NCBI GenBank assembly: GCA_937901525.1
Contig: CALDHX010000083.1
Coordinates: 1-7,939, forward strand
Length of the DNA: 7,939 nt
Direction of reading: 5' to 3'
From: an uncultured Bacteroidales bacterium
GTDB taxonomy: Bacteria > Bacteroidota > Bacteroidia > Bacteroidales > P3
The notes below the pieces were generated by a model, which saw only the letters and a list, made by a program, of their open reading frames with translations, was not told where the DNA came from and did no database searches. Numbering within the stretch: the stretch's first letter is position 1; the number at the start of each line of letters is the position of its first letter. Of the stretch, positions 1-7,407 are shown piece after piece. The position numbers and the translations under genes are program-made.

Positions 1-1
1 T

Positions 2-55
2 AATATAGAAATGAAAACATTTATTTATAATAATGAAGGAGTGAAAGAATTATAA
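2..55 (+). CDS. possible C-terminal end of an upstream gene (partial)
   Basis: The frame is open from the left edge and stops at a TAA at 53-55, giving about 17 residues that end in NNEGVKEL. A hairpin followed by a T-run starts just before the stop, as expected at a gene end. The stretch is too short to recognise a family, and an internal ATG at 11 means it could equally be a chance 14-codon reading frame. Nothing supports a function. Confidence 0.25.
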   Translation, partial: NIEMKTFIYNNEGVKEL

Positions 56-67
56 ACCACTCTTTTT
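39..67 (+). terminator. weak hairpin plus T-run, possible terminator of the upstream gene
   Basis: GAGTG (39-43) pairs with CACTC (58-62) across a 14-nt loop, and TTTTT follows at 63-67. The stem is only 5 bp and the loop is long, so the call rests mainly on its position at the end of the possible upstream reading frame (stop at 55) and on the T-run. Confidence 0.25.
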
Positions 68-77
68 GAAAATAAAT

Positions 78-145
78 CAAAGAAAAAAAATAAAAAAACA
101 AAGAAAAAAAATAAAAAAACAAAGAAAAAATTAAACAAAGCAAAG
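78..145. repeat. 21-bp tandem repeat of phased A-tracts
   Basis: A 21-bp unit (CAAAG, eight A, T, seven A) occurs at 78-98 and again without change at 99-119. A shortened third copy lies at 120-135 and two bare CAAAG units at 136-140 and 141-145. The A-tracts begin at 83, 92, 104, 113 and 125, about 10.5 bp apart on average, which is the phasing that bends B-DNA. Inference: an intrinsically curved or UP-element-like segment upstream of hcp; it could also be a slippage-prone simple repeat without function. Confidence 0.75.
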
Positions 146-146
146 A

Positions 147-160
147 CTTAAAATGTTAAG
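147..160. promoter_or_regulatory. CTTAA-N4-TTAAG dyad upstream of hcp, possible regulator site
   Basis: This perfect 5-4-5 inverted repeat (CTTAA, AATG, TTAAG) is centred about 44 nt before the hcp start codon. A second, less perfect TTAA-N4-TTAA sits at 175-186. Crp/Fnr-family regulators use 5-4-5 dyads, and hcp genes are often controlled by a member of that family (HcpR), which makes an operator plausible. The half-sites do not match the FNR half-site (TTGAT), and the surroundings are very AT-rich, so chance is a real alternative. No TAnnTTTG box was found between 121 and 197, so the hcp promoter itself is unassigned. Confidence 0.3.
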
Positions 161-197
161 ATAGCAAAACACTATTAACCAATTAAAAAATAAAATT

Positions 198-1817
198 ATG
201 TTTTGTTATCAATGTCAAGAAACAGCCAAAAACACAGGCTGTACAAAACAAGGAGTATGTGGAAAAGACGCCACCCTTGCAAAAGAATTAGACAATTTGG
301 TATTTGAATGCCAAGAATTATCAACCCTTAACCATCATTTGCGTTCACACAACCAAGACGACCTCCAAACAAGTCGCCTTATCACAGACGCACTCTTCAC
401 TACAATAACCAATACCAACTTTGATGTCGAATCGGTCAAAACTAAAATCCAATACCTAAGAGACAAAAAACACGAACTCAAAACCCGAGCCCACGAAAAC
501 CACATACCTCTTCATAATCTCAAACTAACCTTTCTACCACCAATATTAGGACAAAGTTCAATCCTTGAAGAACAAGACCAAGACCTAAGAAGCCTAAAAC
601 AACTCATTATCTACGGACTCAAAGGAGTATCAGCATACGCACGACACGCACAACGCTTAGGCTACGAAGACAATACCCTTTACTCAAACCTTGAAGAAGC
701 CCTATCTCTTACACGACAAAAAGAAACAACCAAAGACCAACTTATTAGTTGCGTAAAAGGCGTAGGCGAATTAGGCATAAGAGCCATGCATCTCTTAGAC
801 AAAGCCAACACAATCACCTTTGGCCACCCACAAAACACCAAAGTAGAAACCAAAGTAGGCAATCGCCCCGGAATACTCGTAACAGGCCATGACCTACAAG
901 ACCTAAAAGAACTCCTTGATCAAACCATAGACAAACAAATCGACATCTACACTCACGGAGAAATGCTTCCAGCACACTATTACCCATACTTTAAAAAATA
1001 TCCTCATTTCAAAGGCAATTATGGAGGCTCTTGGTGGCAACAAACCAAAGAATTTGAAAAATTCAATGGCCCAATTCTTTTCACAAGCAATTGCATAGTG
1101 CCACCACCAGCAAACGCCACATATCAAGATCGCCTTTACACCACAGGATCAGCCTACTTAGAAAACGCAAAACACATACCACTCGACTATGACACACAAA
1201 CCAAGAAATTTACTTGCATAATAAACAAAGCACACCAATGCAAGCCACCACAACCCATAGACAACACAGAACTACAAGGCGGATTTGCACACCAACAACT
1301 CACAAAACTAAAACCACAAATCATTTCCGCAATCAAAAAAGGAGACATCAAGAAATTTGTCGTAATGGCAGGTTGCGATGGTAGAATGCCCGTAAGAGAA
1401 TACTACACAAACTTTGCAAAAGCCCTACCTTCCGACACCATAATCCTAACAGCAGGCTGTGCAAAATATCGCTACAATAAACTCTCACTACAACCCAACC
1501 CACATTTTCCAAGAATACTTGACGCAGGACAATGCAACGACACCTATTCACTCATAGTCTTTGCCGATGAACTAAAAAAAGAATTAGGATTAAAAAACCT
1601 AAACGACCTTCCGATTGTTTATAACATAGCGTGGTACGAACAAAAAGCTGTCATTGTATTACTTGCTTTGCTATCACTTGGAATAAAAAACATAAAACTA
1701 GGCCCGACCTTACCAGCCTTTCTAAGCCCTGAAATAATAAAACTCTTACAAAAAGAATACAACCTAACCACCATCACCACAATAGAAGACGATATGCAGG
1801 AATTAGCCACAAGATAA
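198..1817 (+). CDS. hcp: hybrid-cluster protein (hydroxylamine reductase), class I
   Basis: This is a cytoplasmic iron-sulfur protein of 539 residues. Family members reduce hydroxylamine to ammonia in vitro and are linked to nitric oxide and nitrosative-stress detoxification in anaerobes. The N-terminus carries C3, C6, C15 and C21 (CX2CX8CX5C), the class I spacing for a [4Fe-4S] cluster; the enterobacterial class II spacing differs. The hybrid-cluster ligands are all visible: H231, E255 (THGEM), C299 (TSNC), C393 (MAGCDGR, the expected persulfide Cys), C421 (TAGC), C446 (GQCND) and E481 (WYEQK). Each lies 13 residues before its counterpart in the Desulfovibrio vulgaris enzyme as I recall that numbering. 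The ATG start places the CX2C motif at the extreme N-terminus, as in the family. No Shine-Dalgarno is present; the upstream sequence is A-rich. The gene stands alone and converges on the tracrRNA. Its coding strand is strongly C-rich and G-poor, unlike cas9. Confidence 0.97.
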   Translation: MFCYQCQETAKNTGCTKQGVCGKDATLAKELDNLVFECQELSTLNHHLRSHNQDDLQTSRLITDALFTTITNTNFDVESVKTKIQYLRDKKHELKTRAHENHIPLHNLKLTFLPPILGQSSILEEQDQDLRSLKQLIIYGLKGVSAYARHAQRLGYEDNTLYSNLEEALSLTRQKETTKDQLISCVKGVGELGIRAMHLLDKANTITFGHPQNTKVETKVGNRPGILVTGHDLQDLKELLDQTIDKQIDIYTHGEMLPAHYYPYFKKYPHFKGNYGGSWWQQTKEFEKFNGPILFTSNCIVPPPANATYQDRLYTTGSAYLENAKHIPLDYDTQTKKFTCIINKAHQCKPPQPIDNTELQGGFAHQQLTKLKPQIISAIKKGDIKKFVVMAGCDGRMPVREYYTNFAKALPSDTIILTAGCAKYRYNKLSLQPNPHFPRILDAGQCNDTYSLIVFADELKKELGLKNLNDLPIVYNIAWYEQKAVIVLLALLSLGIKNIKLGPTLPAFLSPEIIKLLQKEYNLTTITTIEDDMQELATR

Positions 1818-1847
1818 AAACTTTAACAAATGGTAGCCATGAAAGCG

Positions 1848-1878
1848 AAAGCGACACCCGAGAGGGTGCCGCTCTTTT
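1848..1878. terminator. bidirectional terminator shared by hcp (+) and tracrRNA (-)
   Basis: Arms 1851-1859 (GCGACACCC) and 1864-1872 (GGGTGCCGC) enclose a 4-nt loop, GAGA when read on the plus strand. The plus-strand RNA has one A-C mismatch (1854/1869). In minus-strand RNA the same pair is a U-G wobble, the stem is continuous, and it extends by three A-U/G-U pairs. T-rich sequence follows on both sides: TCTTTT on plus, TTTCGCTTTC on minus. It lies 33 nt after the hcp stop and at the 3' end of the tracrRNA. Confidence 0.75.
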
Positions 1879-1920
1879 GATTTCTTCACAAAGGAAGATT
1901 CTACTACGGAATAATCCTTA

Positions 1921-1942
1921 TTGTGAATTGCTTCAACTTAGT
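1921..1942 (-). other. CRISPR anti-repeat (5' arm of the tracrRNA)
   Basis: Seen on the plus strand, this segment is a diverged copy of the minus-strand CRISPR repeat: TTGTGAATTGCTT is shared exactly, one T is then missing, and the rest is similar. Its complement therefore pairs with the crRNA repeat. The pairing fixes the array orientation: the crRNA repeat must begin GTTGTGAATTGC, that is, be transcribed on the minus strand. Confidence 0.9.
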
Positions 1943-1946
1943 TCTG

Positions 1947-1976
1947 CAAAAGTACAATATTTTTTCAAATAACAAA
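1947..1976 (-). promoter_or_regulatory. tracrRNA promoter, Bacteroidota type
   Basis: On the minus strand a -33-like TTTG (1976-1973) is followed after 18 nt by TACTTTTG (1954-1947), which fits the Bacteroidota -7 consensus TAnnTTTG. The expected transcription start, about 4-7 nt further on, falls near 1943-1940, exactly at the start of the pairing-competent anti-repeat. Confidence 0.7.
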
Positions 1977-1996
1977 GGCTTTATAAATATTTTTTA

Positions 1997-2004
1997 TAAC
2001 TTTG
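1997..2004 (+). promoter_or_regulatory. cas operon promoter (-7 box)
   Basis: TAACTTTG matches TAnnTTTG and lies 29 nt before the cas9 ATG. I see no clear TTG or TTTG at the proper -33 distance; that region (about 1973-1979) overlaps the -33 element of the divergent tracrRNA promoter. The 5' leader would be only about 20-25 nt, A-rich and without a Shine-Dalgarno, as is usual in this phylum. Confidence 0.5.
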
Positions 2005-2033
2005 TGGCAATATAAATAGAAAAACTAACACTA

Positions 2034-5000
2034 ATGAAAAAGATATTAGGTTTAGACTTAGGAACAAATAGTATAGGTTGGGCAGTAGTAAATGCCAACA
2101 TTGAAAACGGAGAAACTAAAATAAAAAGCATAGAATCCGCAGGAAGTAGAATAATCCCAATGGATGAAGGAATTATTGGTACTTTTGAGCAAGGAGGTAA
2201 TATTAAATCTAAAACGGCAGAAAGAACAAGATTAAGAGGTATTAGAAGGTTAATAGAAAGATCAAAATTACGAAGAGAACGTTTAAATAGAGTTTTGAAT
2301 TTAATGGGATTTTTGCCAAAACATTATTCTGTAAAACTTGACAGATATGGCAAATTTATTGATGAATCAGAGCCTAAGTTACCTTGGTCAAAAGATGAAA
2401 ATGGAAAAAGTAAATTCTTGTTTCAAGAGTCTTTTAATGAAATGTGCGATGAGTTTAAAAGATCAAATTCAAATATTAAAAATATTCCGTCAGATTGGAC
2501 AATATATTATTTGCGTAAAAAAGCTTTAACCCAACCTATTTCAAAATTTGAATTAGCGTGGATACTGCTTAACTTTAATCAAAAAAGAGGATACTATCAA
2601 TTTAGAGAAGAAGAAGGAGATAAATCTAAAAATTCTTTTTATTGTGAATCTAAGGTATTAAAAGTAGTTCCATTAGAAGATGAAAAAGATAAATATCTCA
2701 TATCATTAGAGAATGGTATAATAGGCTTAATGGAAAGTAAAACCCAATTGAATTGGGAAAATAGAATACGTGAATTTATTGTAACAAAAGATGTTAATAA
2801 AGATGGCGAGGAAAAAATTAAGTTGCGAGTCCCAAAAGATACAGATAAAGATTTAATATGGGAATCAATAAAATCTGAAACAGAGAAGATTTTGACTTGT
2901 GAGGAGAATAGAAAATTTGTCGGAGAATATATTTATGATGAATTATTAAAAAATCCACAACAAAAAATAATAGGTAAATTAGTACAAGTAATAGATAGAG
3001 AGTTTTATAAACAAGAACTGATACAAATATTAGAAAAACAAAAAGAGTCAATTGTAGAACTGAATAATATACAACTATTTAATGAATGTATAGAATCATT
3101 GTATCCTAATAACAAAGCTCATCGGGATATGCTAAATCAAAAAGATTTTACTCATCTATTTGTAGAAGATATACTATTTTATCAAAGATCTTTAAAAACA
3201 AAGAAACATTTAATTTCTAATTGTCCGTATGAAACACGTAAATACGAAGTAAAATGTGTAACGAAATCACATCCATTGTTTCAAGAATTTCGTTTGTGGC
3301 AGTTTATTTCTAACTTAAAAATTTATAAAAAGGGAGTTATAGATCAAGATTGCACAAACCAATTTCTAAAAACGGAAGAAGATATAGTAGCGTTGTTTAA
3401 TTTCTTAAATAATAAAAAAGAAATAGGGCAAGATTCTTTACTATCTACTCATTTTAAAATCAAAAAAGAAGACAAAGAAAATTATCGTTGGAACTATGTA
3501 GAAGATAAAAAATATCCATCTAATCAAACACATGCTTCTTTGGTGGCAAGATTAAAGAAAATAGGTGTGTCTGCTAATTTTTTAACAAAAGAAATAGAAG
3601 AACATCTTTGGCATACATTATACTCAATTAGTGATAAAAAAGAAATACACAAAGCTTTGTTGAAGTTTGCAAAAAAATACGGCATAGAAGATTCTATAAG
3701 TTTTGCAGAAGAATTACAAAAAGAGATTTTTCAAAAAGAATATGCTTCTTATTCACTTAAAGCTATAAAAAAACTCTTACCACTAATGCGATGTGGCGAT
3801 TATTGGAAAGAAGATGATATTGATACAAAAACAAAGGAAAGAATAGAGAAAATAACAACGGGTGAGTTTGATGAAGAAATAGATAATAAGGTTAGAGAAA
3901 AATTGCAGAACTATACAGATATTTCTCAATTCAAAGGTCTTCCTTTATGGCTTGCTTGTTATGTTGTTTATGGACGTCATTCCGAAGCAAAGGAAATTAC
4001 TAAATGGGAAAAACCAGAAGAAATAGATGATTTTTTAATAAAATTTAAACAACATTCTCTTAGAAATCCTATCGTTGAACAAATTGTTACCGAAACATTA
4101 AGAACGGTTAGAGATATTTGGAAACAAGTGGGAAATATTGATGAAATACATCTTGAATTAGGGCGGGATTTAAAGAATGATAAAGAAACAAGAAAAAGAA
4201 TAAATCAACAAAATATAAGTAATGAAAAAACTAATATAAGAATTAGAAAAATATTAAAAGATCTCAACTATGAGTACTCAATATCAAAACACGAAAGATT
4301 TAAAATCTATGAAGACTTTGCTTTAAGTAATCTTAAAAAAGATGATGAAAAGTATGAATTTATAGAAAAAATAAAAAAGGAATCAAATCCTACTAAAAGT
4401 GAAATTGAAAAGTATAAACTTTGGCTTGAACAAAAATATAAATCTCCTTATACAGGACAAGTAATTCCTTTGTCAGAACTTTTTTCAGATAAATATCAAA
4501 TAGAACATATAATTCCGCAAGCAAGGTATTTTGATGATTCATTTAATAACAAGGTTATTTGTGAAGCAAATGTAAATAATTTAAAAGATAAAAAGCTTGG
4601 TTGTGAATTTATAAATGAGCATGGTGGAGAAATAGTTCAATTGTCCAATGGAAAGAGTGTTACTTTATTTACATTAGAGCAATATGTAGAATTTGTACAA
4701 AAGAATTATGCAACCAAAGAGCAAGAAAACAAAAGAAACAATCTTTTAAGGACTGAAATTCCAGAAGACTTTATTCATAGACAATTAAACGATACACGTT
4801 ACATAAGCAAATATGTTAAATCACTACTTTCAAATATTGTTAGAGAAAAGCGAAGTGATGGAACATATGAAGAAGAAGTTACATCTAAAAACATAATTGT
4901 TTGCTCAGGTGGAACAACAACAAGATTGAAACAAGATTGGGGTATGAATGATGTTTGGAATAGAATCATATTACCACGATTCCAAAGATTGAATCAACTA

Positions 5001-6458
5001 ACAGAAAAAAATGAATTTGTAACAATAAAAAATAACAAAGAAGAGCCTATTGTTCCTGATGATTTAGTGAAAGGATTTAATAAAAAGAGAATAGATCATA
5101 GGCATCATGCTATGGATGCAATAGTTATTGCTTGTACTACTCGAAGTCATGTAAACTTATTAAATAATGAGGCTGCTTTGTCTGAAAATAAAGCAAGTCG
5201 TTATCAGTTACAATATAAATTAAGAAAAAGAGAAAAGGTTATAATCAATGGCGAAGAAAGAGAAGTGTTTAAAGAGTTCTATAAACCTTGGGACACTTTT
5301 ACACAAGATGCCGAACAAGTATTAAAAAATATAGTCGTAAGTTTTAAACAAAATCTTAGGGTAATAACAAAAGCGACAAATAAAACGCAGTATATTGACA
5401 AAGAAACAGGAAAAGTCAAATTCAAACCACAAGAAAAAGGAGAATTGTTGGCAATTCGCAAATCATTACATAAAGAAACTGTTTTTGGAGAAGTGAATTT
5501 ACGAAAAATAAAAGATATTAAACTTTCTGAAGCATTAAACAAACCACAATCAATAGTAGATAAAGAGTTAAAGGCAGAGGTCTATAGATTAAAGGCATTA
5601 GGTAAAAATGATAAAGCAATAATCAAACATTTTAAGGAAAACAAAGATGTTTGGGAATCTGAAATCGAAAATGATAAAGTTGAAGTTTATTACTTTACTA
5701 AAGATACTAATGATAAATATTTTGCAACAAGAAAAACTATCGGTGATATTGTTAGCAAGAAAGAAGATATTGAAAGTATAACTGATACAGGTATTAGAAA
5801 GATTCTTGAAAATCACTTAGAAGCTAATAATGGAGATATTGAAAAAGCATTTTCACGAGAAGGCTTTGAGGATATGAATAGAAACATTCAAAAACTCAAT
5901 AACAATAAGCCTCATCAACCTATTTACAAAGCAAGAAAATTTGAAAAAGCAAGTAAATTTGCAATAGGAGAAAAAGGTGCAAAATCACAAAAGTTTGTGG
6001 AAGCAGCCCAAGGAACGAATCTATTCTTTGCTATATATGAATTAAATGCTAAAAGAAGTTATGTTACTATTCCTTTAAATCTTGTGATAGATTGTCAAAA
6101 GAAATATAAAAATAATTGGAAAGAACAATTAGATAGTGTATTAAAAGAAGAAAAATATGTAAAGGATAGTAAGGCTAAATTATTGTTTGTTATTTCTCCA
6201 AATGACTTAGTTTATCTTCCAACACAAGCAGAATCAAAAACAAAACAGTATGCATTTGATAGAAATAGAATTTATAAGTTTGTTAGTAGTAGTGGTAACC
6301 AAGCTTTCTTTGTTCCTTATTTTATAGCTAATGCTATTATAAAAACAACTGAATTAGGTGCAAATAATAAAGCTGAACGTGCATGGAGTGGAGAAATGAT
6401 AAAAGAAACTTGTATTCCTATACAGGTTGATAGATTAGGTAATATTAAACCTTTATGA
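2034..6458 (+). CDS. cas9: Cas9 RNA-guided endonuclease, subtype II-C (large Bacteroidota form)
   Basis: This 1474-residue effector cuts DNA matched by a crRNA:tracrRNA pair. RuvC-I is at residues 4-18 (GLDLGTNSIGWA; catalytic D8), followed by an Arg-rich bridge helix at about 58-88. The recognition lobe occupies roughly 90-690. RuvC-II has E708 (IHLELGRD). The HNH domain has H825 (IEHIIPQ) and N848, with the same 23-residue spacing as H840 and N863 of S. pyogenes Cas9. RuvC-III has H1025 and D1028 (HHAMDA). The remaining 400 or so residues should hold the wedge and PAM-interacting regions. The residue before the HNH His is Glu (E824), where SpCas9 and NmeCas9 have Asp; a conservative change that I believe is common in Bacteroidota homologues. 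It is much longer than Neisseria Cas9 (about 1080). The ATG puts RuvC-I at the N-terminus as expected. The stop is 4 nt before cas1. The PAM cannot be predicted from the sequence. Confidence 0.98.
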   Translation: MKKILGLDLGTNSIGWAVVNANIENGETKIKSIESAGSRIIPMDEGIIGTFEQGGNIKSKTAERTRLRGIRRLIERSKLRRERLNRVLNLMGFLPKHYSVKLDRYGKFIDESEPKLPWSKDENGKSKFLFQESFNEMCDEFKRSNSNIKNIPSDWTIYYLRKKALTQPISKFELAWILLNFNQKRGYYQFREEEGDKSKNSFYCESKVLKVVPLEDEKDKYLISLENGIIGLMESKTQLNWENRIREFIVTKDVNKDGEEKIKLRVPKDTDKDLIWESIKSETEKILTCEENRKFVGEYIYDELLKNPQQKIIGKLVQVIDREFYKQELIQILEKQKESIVELNNIQLFNECIESLYPNNKAHRDMLNQKDFTHLFVEDILFYQRSLKTKKHLISNCPYETRKYEVKCVTKSHPLFQEFRLWQFISNLKIYKKGVIDQDCTNQFLKTEEDIVALFNFLNNKKEIGQDSLLSTHFKIKKEDKENYRWNYVEDKKYPSNQTHASLVARLKKIGVSANFLTKEIEEHLWHTLYSISDKKEIHKALLKFAKKYGIEDSISFAEELQKEIFQKEYASYSLKAIKKLLPLMRCGDYWKEDDIDTKTKERIEKITTGEFDEEIDNKVREKLQNYTDISQFKGLPLWLACYVVYGRHSEAKEITKWEKPEEIDDFLIKFKQHSLRNPIVEQIVTETLRTVRDIWKQVGNIDEIHLELGRDLKNDKETRKRINQQNISNEKTNIRIRKILKDLNYEYSISKHERFKIYEDFALSNLKKDDEKYEFIEKIKKESNPTKSEIEKYKLWLEQKYKSPYTGQVIPLSELFSDKYQIEHIIPQARYFDDSFNNKVICEANVNNLKDKKLGCEFINEHGGEIVQLSNGKSVTLFTLEQYVEFVQKNYATKEQENKRNNLLRTEIPEDFIHRQLNDTRYISKYVKSLLSNIVREKRSDGTYEEEVTSKNIIVCSGGTTTRLKQDWGMNDVWNRIILPRFQRLNQLTEKNEFVTIKNNKEEPIVPDDLVKGFNKKRIDHRHHAMDAIVIACTTRSHVNLLNNEAALSENKASRYQLQYKLRKREKVIINGEEREVFKEFYKPWDTFTQDAEQVLKNIVVSFKQNLRVITKATNKTQYIDKETGKVKFKPQEKGELLAIRKSLHKETVFGEVNLRKIKDIKLSEALNKPQSIVDKELKAEVYRLKALGKNDKAIIKHFKENKDVWESEIENDKVEVYYFTKDTNDKYFATRKTIGDIVSKKEDIESITDTGIRKILENHLEANNGDIEKAFSREGFEDMNRNIQKLNNNKPHQPIYKARKFEKASKFAIGEKGAKSQKFVEAAQGTNLFFAIYELNAKRSYVTIPLNLVIDCQKKYKNNWKEQLDSVLKEEKYVKDSKAKLLFVISPNDLVYLPTQAESKTKQYAFDRNRIYKFVSSSGNQAFFVPYFIANAIIKTTELGANNKAERAWSGEMIKETCIPIQVDRLGNIKPL

Positions 6459-6462
6459 TATT

Positions 6463-7398
6463 ATGATTAAACGCACGCTTTGTTTTACTAATCCGGCTTA
6501 TTTGTCTTTGAAGAATAATCAATTAGTAATAAAACTTCCGGAAGTGGAAACAAATTCTTCTCTTCCGGAGGATTTTAAGTCAGAGGCAACTAAAACAATT
6601 CCGATAGAGGACATAGGAATAGTAGTTTTAGACAATAAACGCATAACAATCACGCAAGGGGTTATGGAAGCCTTGTTAGAAAACAATGCGGCAGTTATAA
6701 CTTGCAACGAAAGTCATCTTCCAATCGGAATGCATTTGCCTTTGGTTGGCAATACCACACAAACCGAACGAATGCGTTATCAAATAGAAGCTTCTTTGCC
6801 ACTGAAAAAACAACTTTGGCAACAAACAATTTCAGCAAAGATTCAAAACCAAGCCGCAGTCTTGAAACAAATGAGAGGAACAGAGGTAAGGAATATGCTA
6901 AAATGGGCAAGTGAAGTAAAAAGTGGAGACAGCGAAAACCTTGAAGCAAGGGCAGCTGTTTATTATTGGCAAAACGCTTTTCCTATGATTGAGAATTTTA
7001 CTCGTTCAAGAGAAGGCGTTTCTCCTAATAATCTTTTGAATTATGGTTATGCAATCCTAAGGGCAATAGTTGCAAGAGCATTAGTTTCAAGTGGTTTGCT
7101 TACAACCTTAGGTATTCATCATCGTAATAAATACAATGCTTTTTGTTTGGCAGATGATGTAATGGAGCCTTATCGTCCTTATGTAGATAAACTTGTTATG
7201 CAACTCTATGATAAATATCCCAACACACAAGAATTAACAAAAGAACTTAAAGCAGAACTTCTTTCTATTCCTGTCTTAGATGTTGTAATCAATGGCAAAC
7301 GAAGCCCTTTGATGATTGCAGTAAGTACAACAACATCTTCTTTACAAAAGTGTTATGCAGGAGAGATTCGCAAAATTATTTATCCAATTATACAATAA
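6463..7398 (+). CDS. cas1: Cas1 integrase, type II
   Basis: This 311-residue protein is the metal-dependent integrase that, with Cas2, inserts new spacers next to a repeat. The three metal ligands are seen: E161 (NLEARAAVYYW), H220 (GIHHRN) and E235 (ADDVMEPYRP). The 15-residue gap from His to Glu is that of type II Cas1 proteins. An N-terminal beta-rich dimerisation part precedes the helical catalytic part, and the length is normal. It starts 4 nt after the cas9 stop, without a Shine-Dalgarno, so it is probably translated from the same mRNA. Base composition is less skewed than in cas9. No csn2 or cas4 follows, which places the locus in subtype II-C. Confidence 0.97.
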   Translation: MIKRTLCFTNPAYLSLKNNQLVIKLPEVETNSSLPEDFKSEATKTIPIEDIGIVVLDNKRITITQGVMEALLENNAAVITCNESHLPIGMHLPLVGNTTQTERMRYQIEASLPLKKQLWQQTISAKIQNQAAVLKQMRGTEVRNMLKWASEVKSGDSENLEARAAVYYWQNAFPMIENFTRSREGVSPNNLLNYGYAILRAIVARALVSSGLLTTLGIHHRNKYNAFCLADDVMEPYRPYVDKLVMQLYDKYPNTQELTKELKAELLSIPVLDVVINGKRSPLMIAVSTTTSSLQKCYAGEIRKIIYPIIQ

Positions 7399-7407
7399 AT
7401 GAATTAA

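Larger units (their letters stand above)
1842..1942 (-). ncRNA. tracrRNA for the type II-C Cas9
   Basis: Read on the minus strand, an anti-repeat (1942-1921) is followed by a nexus-like small hairpin (GGA 1917-1915 with UCC 1910-1908), a second stem (UCUUC 1898-1894 with GAAGA 1887-1883) and a terminator hairpin (1872-1851) with U-rich sequence after it. The order matches known Cas9 tracrRNAs, and the AAGGAUUAUUCCG core resembles those of Bacteroidota II-C systems as I recall them. The anti-repeat pairs with repeat nucleotides 2-14 over 13 perfect bp, then, past one bulged U, with nucleotides 16-24 over 9 bp including one U-G. A promoter sits directly upstream, so the primary transcript would begin almost at the anti-repeat and be about 100 nt. 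The 5' end is inferred and may shift by a few bases. Confidence 0.9.

Noticed and set aside
680..862. Minus-strand open frames inside hcp (also 903-1127, 1348-1551 and 1619-1810).
   Set aside because: They lie wholly within a gene whose product is certain, show no recognisable domains and have no promoter or start signals of their own.
1889..1900. A 12-nt word shared between the tracrRNA (minus strand) and the region after cas2 (7776-7787, plus strand).
   Set aside because: A single 12-nt match between AT-rich segments in an 8-kb window is expected by chance, and the flanks do not continue the similarity.
1818..2033. A missing small cas gene such as csn2 or an anti-CRISPR in the intergenic region.
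   Set aside because: No open frame of useful length is present; the region is fully used by the tracrRNA and promoters.
2818..3051. Minus-strand hydrophobic open frame inside cas9, resembling a small membrane protein.
   Set aside because: The hydrophobicity is the usual result of reading a Lys/Asn/Glu-rich, A-rich gene backwards (Phe/Ile/Leu codons).
6702..6914. Plus-strand 70-codon frame inside cas1.
   Set aside because: Out-of-frame shadow of cas1, with no independent support.
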